From positions 434,001 through 498,000 of the forward strand of contig NZ_SACL01000003.1 in the NCBI RefSeq assembly GCF_004005855.1: a DNA stretch of 64,000 nt, in the 5' to 3' direction. Each line of letters opens with the position of its first letter. Positions within the stretch are counted from its first letter, which is position 1. The stretch comes from Rhodovarius crocodyli (lineage in GTDB: Bacteria > Pseudomonadota > Alphaproteobacteria > Acetobacterales > Acetobacteraceae). Below are positions 15,690-28,157 of this stretch, piece by piece. Made by a program: the position numbers and the translations under genes. The notes under the pieces are model-generated. The model saw only the letters and a program-made list of their open reading frames with translations, was not told the DNA's origin and ran no database searches.

Positions 15690-16397
15690 ATGCGTGCCAT
15701 CCTCGCCCTCCCCGTCCTCCTCGCCTGCGTGGCCTGCAATGAGCAGGGAACCGCGTCGCGAACCCCCCAACCCTCCGGCAGAGACGAGGCCGCGAAATCG
15801 CTCGCGGATGCCTCGCTGCAGCAGCGACTGCGAAGCCAGGGCACGCAGCAGCGCGGGGTGCAGGTGTTCCAGCAGGCCCTGCCGGGCATGGTGGCGGTGT
15901 GCGGGCGTTCGACCATGACGAGCGGCACCGGCGCGCCCTATGTGCCCTATGTCGCCGTCGTTTCCTTCGAAGGGGAGGCGCCGCGCGTCACCACCCTCTC
16001 GCTGGGCGAGACCGGCCCCGAGGCATCGCGCGTTTTCATGGAAATGACCGATCGCTGCTTCGAGGGCGGCGGCCCGGCCAATGCCCGCGCCATGGCGCGC
16101 AGCTATCCCCCCCTGCCCACCGGCGCCATGCCGCAGCGTGAGCCCGAGCAGCAGGCCGAGCCCGCCGCCGAGACGCAGGCCGAGGCACCGCGCGCCAACG
16201 GCACGGTCACCATCTCCTCCCGCAGCGGGGCCAACCTGCGCACCGCCGCCCGTGGCGGCGACGTGATCCGCACCCTTCCGGCCTCCAGCACCTATGACCT
16301 CATCACCGAGGCGCCGGGCGGCTGGGTGCAGGTGGGTGAGCGCGGGGCGCCGATCGGCTGGGTGCATAACTCCGTGCTGGAGGCGCGGGCGCGCTGA
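15690..16397 (+). CDS. SH3-domain lipoprotein
   Basis: A 235-residue secreted protein starting at ATG 15690 (MRAILALPVLLACVACNEQG) with a lipobox ending at Cys16, so probably a lipoprotein. A middle region with two cysteines (VAVCGRS and DRCFEGG) is followed by a Pro/Glu/Ala linker (~145-170). The C-terminal ~60 residues form a bacterial SH3-like domain (SSRSGANLRTAARGGDVIRT, then APGGWVQVGERGAPIGWVHN). Such domains often bind peptidoglycan or mediate protein contacts. A TTG nine bases upstream is a less likely start. The role is unknown. Confidence 0.75.
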   Translation: MRAILALPVLLACVACNEQGTASRTPQPSGRDEAAKSLADASLQQRLRSQGTQQRGVQVFQQALPGMVAVCGRSTMTSGTGAPYVPYVAVVSFEGEAPRVTTLSLGETGPEASRVFMEMTDRCFEGGGPANARAMARSYPPLPTGAMPQREPEQQAEPAAETQAEAPRANGTVTISSRSGANLRTAARGGDVIRTLPASSTYDLITEAPGGWVQVGERGAPIGWVHNSVLEARAR

Positions 16398-16440
16398 GCC
16401 TGGCTTGCCGCGCCGGGCTTTCCGGCGCGACACTCGGGCG

Positions 16441-17910
16441 ATGAGCGACGACCTGATCCGACTTTCCGCCACCGAGGCGGTGTCCCTTCTCAAGCGCGGC
16501 GAGGTTTCGCCCCTGGAACTGATCGACGCGGCAGAGGCACGCATTGCCGCCGTCGAACCCGCGCTGAACGCCATGCCCACCCTGTGCCTGGACCGCGCGC
16601 GCGACCACGCGAAGCGCCTGATGGCCGGGCAGGGACGTGAGCTTGAGGGGGCGCCGGGCTGGCTGGGCGGCCTGCCCGTCTCCATCAAGGACCTGACGGA
16701 TGTGGCGGGGGTGCGCACCACCTATGGCTCGCCCATCTTCAAGGATCATGTCCCCAAGGACTCCCACCCTGTCGTGAAGCGCATCGAGGCGCATGGCGGC
16801 ATCGTGATCGGCAAATCCAACACGCCGGAGTTCGGGGCGGGCGGGTCGACCTTCAACGAGGTGTTCGGGCGCACCCGCAACCCGTGGAATACCTCGCTGA
16901 CCTGCGGCGGCAGCACGGGCGGCGGCGCGGTCTCCCTCGCGGCCGGCGAGGCCTGGCTGGCCCAGGGCACCGATCATGGCGGCAGCCTGCGCCGGCCCGC
17001 GACCTATTGCGGGGTGGTGGGGCTGCGGCCCTCGCCCGGGCGGGTCACGCGGGGCAGCGTGAACAACATGTTCTCGCCGCTGTCCGTGCAGGGGCCGATG
17101 GCGCGCAACGTGCCTGACCTGGCGCTGTTCCTGGATGCCATGGCCGGCTGGTGCCCGCTGGACCCGCTGACCTATGACGCGCCCGCCCGTTCCTATGTGG
17201 AGGCCGTGGCGGCGGCGAAAGCCGAGCGGCCGAAGCGCATCGCCTTCACCGCCGACTTCAACGGCCAGCTTCCGATGGACCGCGAGACCCGCGAGATATG
17301 CACGAAGGCGGTGCGTGCCTTTGAGGCCGCGGGCTGCATCGTGGAGGAATTCGCCCCCGACCTGGGAGAGCTGGGCGAGGCCTTCCTGATCCTGCGCAGT
17401 CAGGCCTTCGTGGTGGACCGTGAGTTGCAGCTGCAAACCCATCGCGACCTGATCAAGCCCGACATCATCTGGAACACCGAGCGCGGGCTGAAGGCCACGC
17501 CCAGCCAGTTGGCCTGGGCCGACCGGGAGCGCGCGGCCTTCTATCGCCGCATGGCCGCGCTGTTCGCGACCTATGACGTGATCGTCACGCCGGGGGCGGC
17601 CACGCCCGCCTTCGACGTGATGCTGCGCAACCCAGAGACCATCGCCGGCGTGAAGCTGGAGAACTACATGGCCGGGTCGATGATCAACGCGGCCTTCACC
17701 ATGGCGGGCTGCCCGGCGGTGGCCGTGCCCTGCGGCTTCGACCAGTACGGCCGGCCGGTGGGCCTGCAGGTGGTGGCGCCGCCGAAGCGCGATGACCGCG
17801 CCCTTCAGGCCGCAGCCCTGTTCGAGCAGGTGAGCGGCCTGGCCAAGACCGTGCCGATCGACCCGAGGGCAGGGACCGTGCCGCCGGCCGAGGCGGCTCA
17901 GGCGATCTGA
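16441..17910 (+). CDS. Amidase-signature family hydrolase
   Basis: A 489-residue amidase-signature enzyme that hydrolyses amides (substrate unknown). The Ser-cisSer-Lys triad is complete: Lys83 (VSIKDLTD), cis-Ser158 in CGGSTGGGA, where the usual second Ser of GGSSGG is Thr, and nucleophile Ser182 (GTDHGGSLRRPA). Length matches the family. ATG 16441 is the start; translation further upstream would run into the SH3 lipoprotein gene. Its end overlaps the convergent motA stop by 13 bases. No signal peptide. It lacks GatB/GatC partners nearby, so it is not evidently the tRNA amidotransferase subunit. Confidence 0.88.
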   Translation: MSDDLIRLSATEAVSLLKRGEVSPLELIDAAEARIAAVEPALNAMPTLCLDRARDHAKRLMAGQGRELEGAPGWLGGLPVSIKDLTDVAGVRTTYGSPIFKDHVPKDSHPVVKRIEAHGGIVIGKSNTPEFGAGGSTFNEVFGRTRNPWNTSLTCGGSTGGGAVSLAAGEAWLAQGTDHGGSLRRPATYCGVVGLRPSPGRVTRGSVNNMFSPLSVQGPMARNVPDLALFLDAMAGWCPLDPLTYDAPARSYVEAVAAAKAERPKRIAFTADFNGQLPMDRETREICTKAVRAFEAAGCIVEEFAPDLGELGEAFLILRSQAFVVDRELQLQTHRDLIKPDIIWNTERGLKATPSQLAWADRERAAFYRRMAALFATYDVIVTPGAATPAFDVMLRNPETIAGVKLENYMAGSMINAAFTMAGCPAVAVPCGFDQYGRPVGLQVVAPPKRDDRALQAAALFEQVSGLAKTVPIDPRAGTVPPAEAAQAI

Positions 17911-18764
17911 AGCTCCTGCAGGCTGACTTCCAGCTCCTGGAAGCTCGGCATGGAGTGGCTGGGCGCGACCTTGCGCCCGATCTCCACGCTCACCTGCGGG
18001 GCGTTGCCCTGCAGATGCGCCACGATCACGGCGCGGATGACCTCATAATACAGGCATTCCTCCTCGATCACGGCTGTCAGCCGGGCGGCGATCGGGCCCA
18101 TCAGCCCATAGGCCAGCAGCACGCCCAGGAAGGTGCCGACGAGCGCGCCGCCGATCATGCCGCCCAGGATGGTGGGCGGCTGGTCGATGCTGCCCATGGT
18201 CTTCACCACGCCCAGCACGGCGGCCACGATGCCCAGCGCCGGCAGGGCGTCCGCGATGTTCTGGATGGCGTGGGCGGCGTGCAGCTCCTCGTGTTTGATC
18301 TTCTTCAGCTCCCGCGCCATCACGTCCTCGATCTGGTGCGGGTCGTCGGCATTCATGCCGACCATGCGCAGATAGTCGCAGATCAGCGCGGTCGCGTGAT
18401 GGTCGGTCTTGATCTTGGGGAACTTGGCGAAGGCGGCGCTTTCCTCGGGCTTCTCGATGTGCGGTTCCAGCGCCATGGCGCCCTTGGTCTGGGCCAGGCG
18501 CACGAAATAGAACATCAGCGACAGGATTTCGGTGTAGTCGTGCTTGTGGAAGCGGCAGCCCTTCAGGGTTTTGCCGAAGCCGCCCAGCGTGTGTTTCACG
18601 TCATGCATGGAATTGGCCATGATGAAGGCGCCGATGGCGGCGCCGCCGATCATCATGCCTTCCAGCGGCAGGGCGTGCAGGATCAGCCCGAAGCTGCCGC
18701 CGGAGATGGCGTAGCCGCCGAAGACGGTGGCCAGCAGGAACAGGAAGCCGCCGATCGTGTTCAT
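17898..18764 (-). CDS. motA: Flagellar motor stator protein MotA
   Basis: A 288-residue MotA with four membrane segments: residues ~3-25, ~33-52, then, after the large cytoplasmic loop with charged residues that contact FliG, ~170-190 (ADALPALGIVAAVLGVVKTMG) and ~200-222 (ILGGMIGGALVGTFLGVLLA). MotA and MotB form the proton channel that drives the flagellum. The start overlaps the motB stop by ATGA (18761-18764). The gene order motB-motA is the reverse of that in enterobacteria. Its stop overlaps the convergent amidase gene. Confidence 0.95.
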   Translation of the reverse strand: MNTIGGFLFLLATVFGGYAISGGSFGLILHALPLEGMMIGGAAIGAFIMANSMHDVKHTLGGFGKTLKGCRFHKHDYTEILSLMFYFVRLAQTKGAMALEPHIEKPEESAAFAKFPKIKTDHHATALICDYLRMVGMNADDPHQIEDVMARELKKIKHEELHAAHAIQNIADALPALGIVAAVLGVVKTMGSIDQPPTILGGMIGGALVGTFLGVLLAYGLMGPIAARLTAVIEEECLYYEVIRAVIVAHLQGNAPQVSVEIGRKVAPSHSMPSFQELEVSLQELQIA

Positions 18765-19810
18765 CGGGCGGCCCCCGCGCCACGCGGCTGGTCGCTGATG
18801 CGCAGCATGGTGATGGCCACGCGCCGGTTGCCGGCGGCCTGCGGCTGGTCAGGCAGGTGCAGCTCCCGGTCGGCGGCCCCCGTCACGGCGCGGAAACGTT
18901 GGTCGGCCACCCCGGCCTCCGCCAGCAGGCGGCGGGCGGCGTTGGCGCGTTCGGCCGACAGCTCCCAGTTGGTGCGGCCGTCACCGCGGAAGGGAACCGA
19001 ATCGGTGTGTCCCGTGATCTGGATGGGGTTGGGCAGCCGGGCTGCCGCCAGCGCCACGGCGCGGATCAGGGCGCGGGTGCGCTCGGTGGGCTGGGCATTG
19101 CCCGAGGCGAACATGGGCTGGCCGTCCGCGTCGATCAGCTGAATGCGCAGCCCCTCGGGCGTGATCTCGACCGAGACCTGCTGGGCAAGCTCCGCGGTGG
19201 CGGGGTTTTGGCGGATCTCCTCGCGCAGCTGGTCGGCCGCCTGTTCCATCGCCGCCTGTTCACGGCGGGCCAGTTCCGCCCGCAGGGCCATGTCCGTCAT
19301 GCGGCCGGCATCGGTGTCGCGCTCGGCGCCCTGGGTGCGGGCGGGCGTCTGGCGCGCGCCGCCAGGTCGGCCGGGCTGGTCGGCTGCGACGTTGCGCTGG
19401 GCCTGCTCCTCCTCACCGGGCGGGCCCTCGCGGCGGGCGGTGGGCGGCTGCTCCAGCTCGTCCGATTCGTCCTCGATGTCGAGGCGGGTGGGATTGTGCC
19501 CGCGCTCGACCCGGATGGCGCCGGCATCGCGCGCCATGGTGCCCACGCTGTTGATGGTGGTGCCGCCGAAGGGCTGGCCCATGCCGGAGGAGCCGGAAGA
19601 AAGCGCGTTGCTGGGGGAGAAGTAGTCCGCCAGGCCCCGGCGCTGTTCCTCCGTGGTGGCGTTCAGCAGCCACATCAGCAGGAAGAAGGCCATCATGGCG
19701 GTCACGAAGTCGGCATAGGCCACCTTCCATGCGCCGCCATGGTGGCCGCCGCCGCCTTCCTCGATCTTCTTGATGACGATGGTCACGCCATCGCCCTTGT
19801 TCCTGGCCAT
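18761..19810 (-). CDS. motB: Flagellar motor stator protein MotB
   Basis: A 349-residue MotB. A short cytoplasmic tail is followed by one membrane helix (WKVAYADFVTAMMAFFLLMWLL, ~28-49) carrying the proton-binding Asp34. The plug/linker region is rich in Glu, Arg and Gln. The C-terminal OmpA-like peptidoglycan-binding domain includes ITGHTDSVPFRGDGRTNWEL and SAERANAARRLLAEAGV. It anchors the stator to the cell wall. First gene of the motBA pair; the 277-base gap upstream separates it from the divergent atp operon. Confidence 0.95.
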   Translation of the reverse strand: MARNKGDGVTIVIKKIEEGGGGHHGGAWKVAYADFVTAMMAFFLLMWLLNATTEEQRRGLADYFSPSNALSSGSSGMGQPFGGTTINSVGTMARDAGAIRVERGHNPTRLDIEDESDELEQPPTARREGPPGEEEQAQRNVAADQPGRPGGARQTPARTQGAERDTDAGRMTDMALRAELARREQAAMEQAADQLREEIRQNPATAELAQQVSVEITPEGLRIQLIDADGQPMFASGNAQPTERTRALIRAVALAAARLPNPIQITGHTDSVPFRGDGRTNWELSAERANAARRLLAEAGVADQRFRAVTGAADRELHLPDQPQAAGNRRVAITMLRISDQPRGAGAAR

Positions 19811-20087
19811 GCTGCCCCTGTCCCGCTTCTGGAACCCGCGCGCGTCCCCACGGCCCCGGCATCGGGGGCGGCAAGGAGCACGAGCGCAGGATGGGGGCGG
19901 GCGGTGAACACCCTCCTAACGCGCTGTTGCTGACGCGAAACGGCGCAAGGGTTACAAAATGGCATAATTCTGCGCTGCAACGGCGCGGCGTCGGTTGCGA
20001 GTGCCGTTTGCGCATGGTAAGGCCGCCCGGCCGCCGCGACAGAGCCCTCTGCCGCGGCAACCGCACATCAGAAGCCGGGTATCGCCA

Positions 20088-22216
<2,129 letters not shown>

Positions 22217-22225
22217 GAGAGCCCC

Positions 22226-23095
22226 ATGCCGAGCCTCAAGAGCCTCAGGCTCCGGATCAACAGCGTCAAATCGACGAAGAAGATCACGGAAGCCATGAAG
22301 CTGGTGGCCGCCGCCAAGCTGCGCCGCGCGCAGCAGCAGGCCGAGGCCGCCCGCCCCTATGCCGAGCGCATGGCCCGCATGCTGGGTGCCCTGGGCGCCG
22401 CCGTCGCCGGCGAGCCCGAGGCGCCGAAGCTGCTGGTCGGCACCGGCAAGACCGACACCTACCTGCTGGTGGTGGTGTCGGCCGAGCGCGGCCTGTGCGG
22501 TCCGTTCAACACGAACGTCAGCCGCTTCGCCCGCAACCGCATCCGTGACCTGGAAGCGGCCGGCAAGACGGTGAAGATCATGTCGGTCGGCCGCAAGGGC
22601 GCCGCCTACCTGAAGCGCGAGTTCCGCGACCGCTTCGTGGGTGAGGTGTCCTTCGCCAACCAGAAGCGCATCACCTTCGACGATGCCTCCTCCGTCGCCG
22701 CGTCCATCACGACGCAGCTGGAAGATGGCGCCTTCGATGTGTGCGAGCTGATCTACAACCGCTTCGTCAGCGTGATCAGCCAGACGCCGTCCGCCCAGCA
22801 GCTGATCCCGGCCGAAGTGCCGGAATCGGGTGCCGCGACCGCGCAGTACGAGTTCGAGCCGTCGGAAGAAGAAATCCTGACCAAGCTGCTGCCGCGTAAC
22901 CTGGCCATCCAGGTCTATCGCGCGCTGCTGGAATCGGGTGCCGGCTTCTACGGCAGCCAGATGGCCGCGATGGACAGCGCCACGCGCAACGCCGGCCAGA
23001 TGATCAACAAGCTTACGCTCAATTACAACCGCACCCGCCAGGCCAACATCACCCGCGAGCTGATCGAGATCATCTCCGGTGCCGAGGCGGTTTAA
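22226..23095 (+). CDS. atpG: ATP synthase F1 subunit gamma
   Basis: A 289-residue gamma subunit, the rotating central shaft. The N-terminal helix is MPSLKSLRLRINSVKSTKKI and the C-terminal helix ends SATRNAGQMINKLTLNYNRTRQANITRELIEIISGAEAV, the conserved coiled coil that inserts into the alpha/beta ring. It lies 9 bases after atpA and 12 bases before atpD, in the usual order. Length is normal. Confidence 0.97.
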   Translation: MPSLKSLRLRINSVKSTKKITEAMKLVAAAKLRRAQQQAEAARPYAERMARMLGALGAAVAGEPEAPKLLVGTGKTDTYLLVVVSAERGLCGPFNTNVSRFARNRIRDLEAAGKTVKIMSVGRKGAAYLKREFRDRFVGEVSFANQKRITFDDASSVAASITTQLEDGAFDVCELIYNRFVSVISQTPSAQQLIPAEVPESGAATAQYEFEPSEEEILTKLLPRNLAIQVYRALLESGAGFYGSQMAAMDSATRNAGQMINKLTLNYNRTRQANITRELIEIISGAEAV

Positions 23096-24538
<1,443 letters not shown>

Positions 24539-24542
24539 TCAC

Positions 24543-24956
24543 ATGGCCGGCACCTTCCTCCTCGAACTCGTGAGCCCTGAGAAGCTCCTTCTCTCCCGCC
24601 AGGTTGAGATGGTGGTGATCCCGGCCGCGGAAGGCGAGATGGGCGTGCTGCCGGGCCACGTGCCTGCCATCGTGAGCCTGCGCGGCGGTGCCCTGCGCGT
24701 CTATGAAGGCGGCCAGGTGACGGAGACCCTCTTCGTCCCCGCCGGCTTCGCCGAGGTGACGCCTGAGCGCGTGACCGTGCTGGCCGACGAGGCCACCCCG
24801 GTTGCCGAGCTCAGCCGCGCCCAGGCCGATGCCGATGTCGCCAAGGCGGAGGCCGCCTATACGGCCGCCGCCGCCGAAAGCCCCGAGAAGCGTGAGGAGG
24901 CGATGGATCGCCTGCTCGCGATGCGGGTCAAGAAGGATCTGGCGACGGCGGCCTGA
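24543..24956 (+). CDS. atpC: ATP synthase F1 subunit epsilon
   Basis: A 137-residue epsilon subunit, which couples and regulates F1. The N-terminal beta-sandwich has the conserved LELVSPEKLLLSRQVEMVVIPAAEGEMGVLPGHVPAIVSLRGG pattern; the C-terminal ~50 residues are an alanine/glutamate-rich helical hairpin (LSRAQADADVAKAEAAYTAAAA). It lies 4 bases after atpD and is followed by a strong intrinsic terminator, so it is the last gene of the operon. Confidence 0.96.
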   Translation: MAGTFLLELVSPEKLLLSRQVEMVVIPAAEGEMGVLPGHVPAIVSLRGGALRVYEGGQVTETLFVPAGFAEVTPERVTVLADEATPVAELSRAQADADVAKAEAAYTAAAAESPEKREEAMDRLLAMRVKKDLATAA

Positions 24957-24984
24957 GCGCCCCCGATCACCTGAAACGCAAAGG

Positions 24985-25008
24985 GGCGGCCGCAAGGCCG
25001 CCTTTTTT
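24985..25008 (+). terminator. Intrinsic terminator of the atp operon
   Basis: A perfect 7-base stem GGCGGCC/GGCCGCC (24985-24991 and 24996-25002) with a GCAA tetraloop is followed directly by six T residues (25003-25008). This is a textbook rho-independent terminator, 28 bases after the atpC stop. Confidence 0.95.
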
Positions 25009-25054
25009 GTTATCCCGCTTGCATCCGGGGCGCCAAACGGGAAAAACCCCCTCC

Positions 25055-25891
25055 ATGAAGCACTGGCATCTGGATGACGTCGCCTGGGATCGATTCGACC
25101 CCAGCCTGGTCGAGCCCGACATCGTTCCCCTGGTGAAGGCCGCGGCCATGGTCGAGCGCAACGGCGACGACTACGCGGAATATCTGAAGAACGTCTTCCG
25201 CGACGACCCGGACTTCCGCGATGCCTCCGACCATTGGGCGCTGGAGGAAGTGCAGCACGGCGATGCGCTGGGCCGCTGGGCCAGCCTGGCCGACCCGACC
25301 TTCGACTATCCCACCGCCTTCGCCCGCTATCGCGCCGGCTACAAGATCGACGTGAAGGCCGGTGCCTCCATCCGCGGCTCCCGCTCGGGTGAGCTGGTGG
25401 CGCGCTGCATCGTGGAGACGGGCACCTCCAGCTACTACACCGCGCTCGCGGATGCGACGAAGGAGCCGGTGCTGCAGCAGGTCTGCCGCCTGATCGCGGC
25501 CGATGAGTACCGGCACTTCAAGCTGTTCTACGATCACCTGAAGCGCTATCTGGAACGTGAGAAGCTTTCGCATTGGCAACGGCTTAGGGTCGCCGCCGGA
25601 CGCGCCACGGAATCCGAGGATGATGAGCTGGCCTTCGCTTTCCACTGCTCGAATGAGCCGGAGGGCACGCCCTATGACCACACGCGCTGCATCACCGGCT
25701 ACATGGCGCGCGCGATGAAGTTCTATCAGTTCTCCCACCTCGACCGGGGCATGGGCATGATGTTCAAGGCGGTGGGCTTCAGCCCGCGCGGCCGGGCATC
25801 GCGGCTGGCCGCCCGTGCCGCCTATCGCCTGGTGAAGTGGCGCCAGGGCAAGTACGAGCGCGCGCTGGAATCCTACAAGGCCGCGGCGTGA
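25055..25891 (+). CDS. Ferritin-like diiron protein, acyl-ACP-desaturase-like
   Basis: A 278-residue helical protein with the six ligands of a ferritin-like diiron site. Glu34 sits in a first helix (AMVERNGDD), Glu64/Glu65 and His68 form ALEEVQHGD, Glu121 is in IVETGTSSYYTAL, and Glu151 with His154 form ADEYRHFKLFY. This ExxH pattern resembles plant/actinobacterial acyl-ACP desaturases and related diiron oxidases. The substrate is unknown. ATG 25055 follows the atp terminator; a longer frame from 25007 would begin inside that terminator and is rejected. Its stop overlaps the GTG start of the xylanase gene (GTGA). Confidence 0.75.
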   Translation: MKHWHLDDVAWDRFDPSLVEPDIVPLVKAAAMVERNGDDYAEYLKNVFRDDPDFRDASDHWALEEVQHGDALGRWASLADPTFDYPTAFARYRAGYKIDVKAGASIRGSRSGELVARCIVETGTSSYYTALADATKEPVLQQVCRLIAADEYRHFKLFYDHLKRYLEREKLSHWQRLRVAAGRATESEDDELAFAFHCSNEPEGTPYDHTRCITGYMARAMKFYQFSHLDRGMGMMFKAVGFSPRGRASRLAARAAYRLVKWRQGKYERALESYKAAA

Positions 25892-26988
25892 GGCGCCGCC
25901 ACGCGCTCGGCCTGGTGGCCTCGCTGCCGGGTTGCGCCGTGGCACAGACCCAACCCGCCCCGGCCGAGACCCTGCGCTCCATCGCGCGCGCGGCCGGGCG
26001 CGGCTTCGGGGCGGCCGTCCGGGCCGACCTGCTGGGCAGCGATGCTGCCTATGCCGCGCTGTTCGCGGCCGAGGCCGAGCTGCTGACCCCCGAATGGGAA
26101 GCCAAATGGGTGGCCCTGCAGCCCGAGGAAGGCCGCTTCGACTTTTCCCACCTGAACGCCATCATCACCTTCGCCCAGGCCAACCGGCAGCGCGTGCGCG
26201 GCCATGCCCTGCTGTGGCAGGAGGCGATCCCGGATTGGGTGAAGGCGGCCCTGGCCGAGGGGCCGGACCGCGCGCGCGGCGTGATGGAGGCGCATTTCGC
26301 CGGCGTGCTCGGCACCACCCGCCAGCACATCCGCGACTGGGATGTGGTGAATGAGCCCATCGCCAACCCGCCGGGCGCGGACGTGCCCCAGGCCGGCGAC
26401 AACCCCTTGCGTGAAACGCCGTGGTTCAAGGCGCTGGGCCCCAACTACATCGAGATGGCCTTCCGCACGGCCCGCGCGCAGGACGCGACCCTGCGGCTGA
26501 CGCTGAACGAATACGGCATCGAGGAATCGACCCCCGACGCGGAGGAGAAGCGCCGCCGGCTGCTGGCCCTGCTGCGCCGCCTGCTGGACAAGGGCTGCCC
26601 GCTGGATGCGCTGGGCATCCAGGCGCATCTGCAGATGCGCAAGCCCTTCGACCCCGCGCCCTTCGCCCGCTTCCTGGACCAGATCCGCGCCATGGGCCTG
26701 GCCATCCTGATCACGGAGCTGGACGTGCGCGAGCCGGACACGCTGGCGGAGGGCATTCCCGCCCGCGATGCCGCCGTGGCCGAACGCGTGAAGCAGTTCC
26801 TGGATGTCGCGGTCGCAGGCGGCTGCCGCACCGTCATCACCTGGGGCCTGACCGACCGCAATTCCTGGCTGGGCAATGAGCCGGGCGTGCTGCGCCGGGA
26901 CGGCGCCACCACCCGTGGCCTGCCCTTCGACGAGGAACTGCGCCGCAAGCCGATGTGGCAGGCGATCGCCGGCGCGCTGCGCGGATAA
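25888..26988 (+). CDS. Exported GH10 endo-1,4-beta-xylanase
   Basis: A 366-residue glycoside hydrolase family 10 enzyme that cleaves xylan internally. GTG 25888 gives an N-terminus with RRRH followed by a hydrophobic run and an AVAQ cleavage-like site, a probable Tat or Sec signal of about 20 residues. The acid/base Glu156 is in WDVVNEPI and the nucleophile Glu277 in ILITELDVRE. The single GH10 domain has no carbohydrate-binding module. Start codon and preceding stop share GTGA. A lone secreted xylanase suggests a plant- or soil-associated life. Confidence 0.9.
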   Translation: MRRRHALGLVASLPGCAVAQTQPAPAETLRSIARAAGRGFGAAVRADLLGSDAAYAALFAAEAELLTPEWEAKWVALQPEEGRFDFSHLNAIITFAQANRQRVRGHALLWQEAIPDWVKAALAEGPDRARGVMEAHFAGVLGTTRQHIRDWDVVNEPIANPPGADVPQAGDNPLRETPWFKALGPNYIEMAFRTARAQDATLRLTLNEYGIEESTPDAEEKRRRLLALLRRLLDKGCPLDALGIQAHLQMRKPFDPAPFARFLDQIRAMGLAILITELDVREPDTLAEGIPARDAAVAERVKQFLDVAVAGGCRTVITWGLTDRNSWLGNEPGVLRRDGATTRGLPFDEELRRKPMWQAIAGALRG

Positions 26989-27090
26989 TACGCAGAAATG
27001 CCGCCGCGCGGGGCCCCGTCGGCGTGCAGGCATCTTGGAAGCCGCGCGCGGTCGTTCCACCATGCACGCCTCAGACGGAGCCCGATCGCC

Positions 27091-28059
27091 ATGACCCTGA
27101 CGCGCCGTGCCGCCTTGGCCACGCCCCTCGCGCTGGCCGCCGCCAGCAACGCCCAGGCGCAGGCCTGGCCGGACCGTCCGTTCCGCTGGGTGGTGGGCTA
27201 TCCGCCCGGTGGCGCCTCGGATGCCTTCGCGCGGCTGATCGCGGGGCTGATGGGCCCCAGGATCGGCCAGAATGTGGTGGTCGAGAACCGCCCCGGCGGC
27301 GGCGCCGTGCTGGCCAGCGAGATCGTGGCCCGGGCACCCGCCGACGGCTACACCTGGATGCATGTCGACAACGGCATCCTGACCTACAACCCCGCTCTCT
27401 ACAGCCGGCTGCCCTATAACCCCGATACCGATTTCACGGGGGTGGGCTTCATCGGCCGCTTCCCGCTCTACATCGTGGTGAAGGCCGACTCGCCCTGGAA
27501 CAGTTTCGCGGACTACCTGGCGGCCTCGCGCCGGCAGGCCCCGAACTACGGCACGCCCGCCGTCGCCAGCCCGCATCACCTGGCCATGGAGATGGTGAAG
27601 CGCCGCACCGGGCTGGAAGCCACGCATGTGCCTTTCCGCGGTGGCCCCGCCGCCATCCAGGAACTGCTTTCGGGCAATATCGAAAGCGTGGTGATCGATT
27701 GCGCCACGGGCCTGCCCTATATCCGCGACGGCCGGGTGAAGGCGCTGTGCGTGTTCAACGAGGCCCGCAGCCCCGAGGCCCCGAACGTGCCCACCCTGCG
27801 CGAACTGGGCCATGCGGATGCCGTGGCCTATGGCTGGCAGGGCATGTGCGTGGCCAAGGCCACCCCGGCCCCGATCGTGGAGCGCCTGTCGCGTGAGATG
27901 ATGGCCGTGATCCAGGGCCCCGAGCTGACCAGCCGCTTCACCACGCTGGGCATCGAGTACCGCCCCTGGAGCCCCGCCGAATTCGCGGCCTTCGTCGAGA
28001 GCGAGAACCAGGTGTGGCGCCCGCTGATCCGCGACCTGGGCATCCGGCTGGACGGCTGA
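27091..28059 (+). CDS. Bug/TctC-family periplasmic solute-binding protein
   Basis: A 322-residue tripartite tricarboxylate transporter receptor (Bug family). Signal peptide MTLTRRAALATPLALAAASN, cleaved near AQA. The mature protein opens with the typical WPDRPFRWVVGYPPGGASD, then VVENRPGGGAVLASEIVARA and VPFRGGPAAIQELLSG. Bug proteins bind small carboxylates or similar ligands. No TctA/TctB membrane genes lie nearby, so it is an orphan receptor, as is common in Acetobacteraceae and Burkholderiales. The ligand is unknown. Confidence 0.9.
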   Translation: MTLTRRAALATPLALAAASNAQAQAWPDRPFRWVVGYPPGGASDAFARLIAGLMGPRIGQNVVVENRPGGGAVLASEIVARAPADGYTWMHVDNGILTYNPALYSRLPYNPDTDFTGVGFIGRFPLYIVVKADSPWNSFADYLAASRRQAPNYGTPAVASPHHLAMEMVKRRTGLEATHVPFRGGPAAIQELLSGNIESVVIDCATGLPYIRDGRVKALCVFNEARSPEAPNVPTLRELGHADAVAYGWQGMCVAKATPAPIVERLSREMMAVIQGPELTSRFTTLGIEYRPWSPAEFAAFVESENQVWRPLIRDLGIRLDG

Positions 28060-28119
28060 CCCGCGCGCGCGGCATGGGTGGGTGCCCCGGGGGTGCCTGG
28101 ACCCCCACCCGGCCGCCTC

Positions 28120-28143
28120 CTATCCTCGCTGCATAGAGGATAG
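28120..28143. promoter_or_regulatory. Inverted repeat before the MFS gene
   Basis: CTATCCTC (28120-28127) and GAGGATAG (28136-28143) are perfect 8-base inverted arms with an 8-base spacer, ending 14 bases before the MFS start. It could be a repressor operator or an RNA hairpin covering the ribosome-binding region. No regulator gene is adjacent. Confidence 0.35.
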
Positions 28144-28157
28144 CCAGGGATACCCGC

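Noticed and set aside
25873-27813. A 646-codon open frame on the minus strand opposite the xylanase and Bug genes.
   Set aside because: Antisense shadow of two genes with clear catalytic or signal features; no domain recognised.
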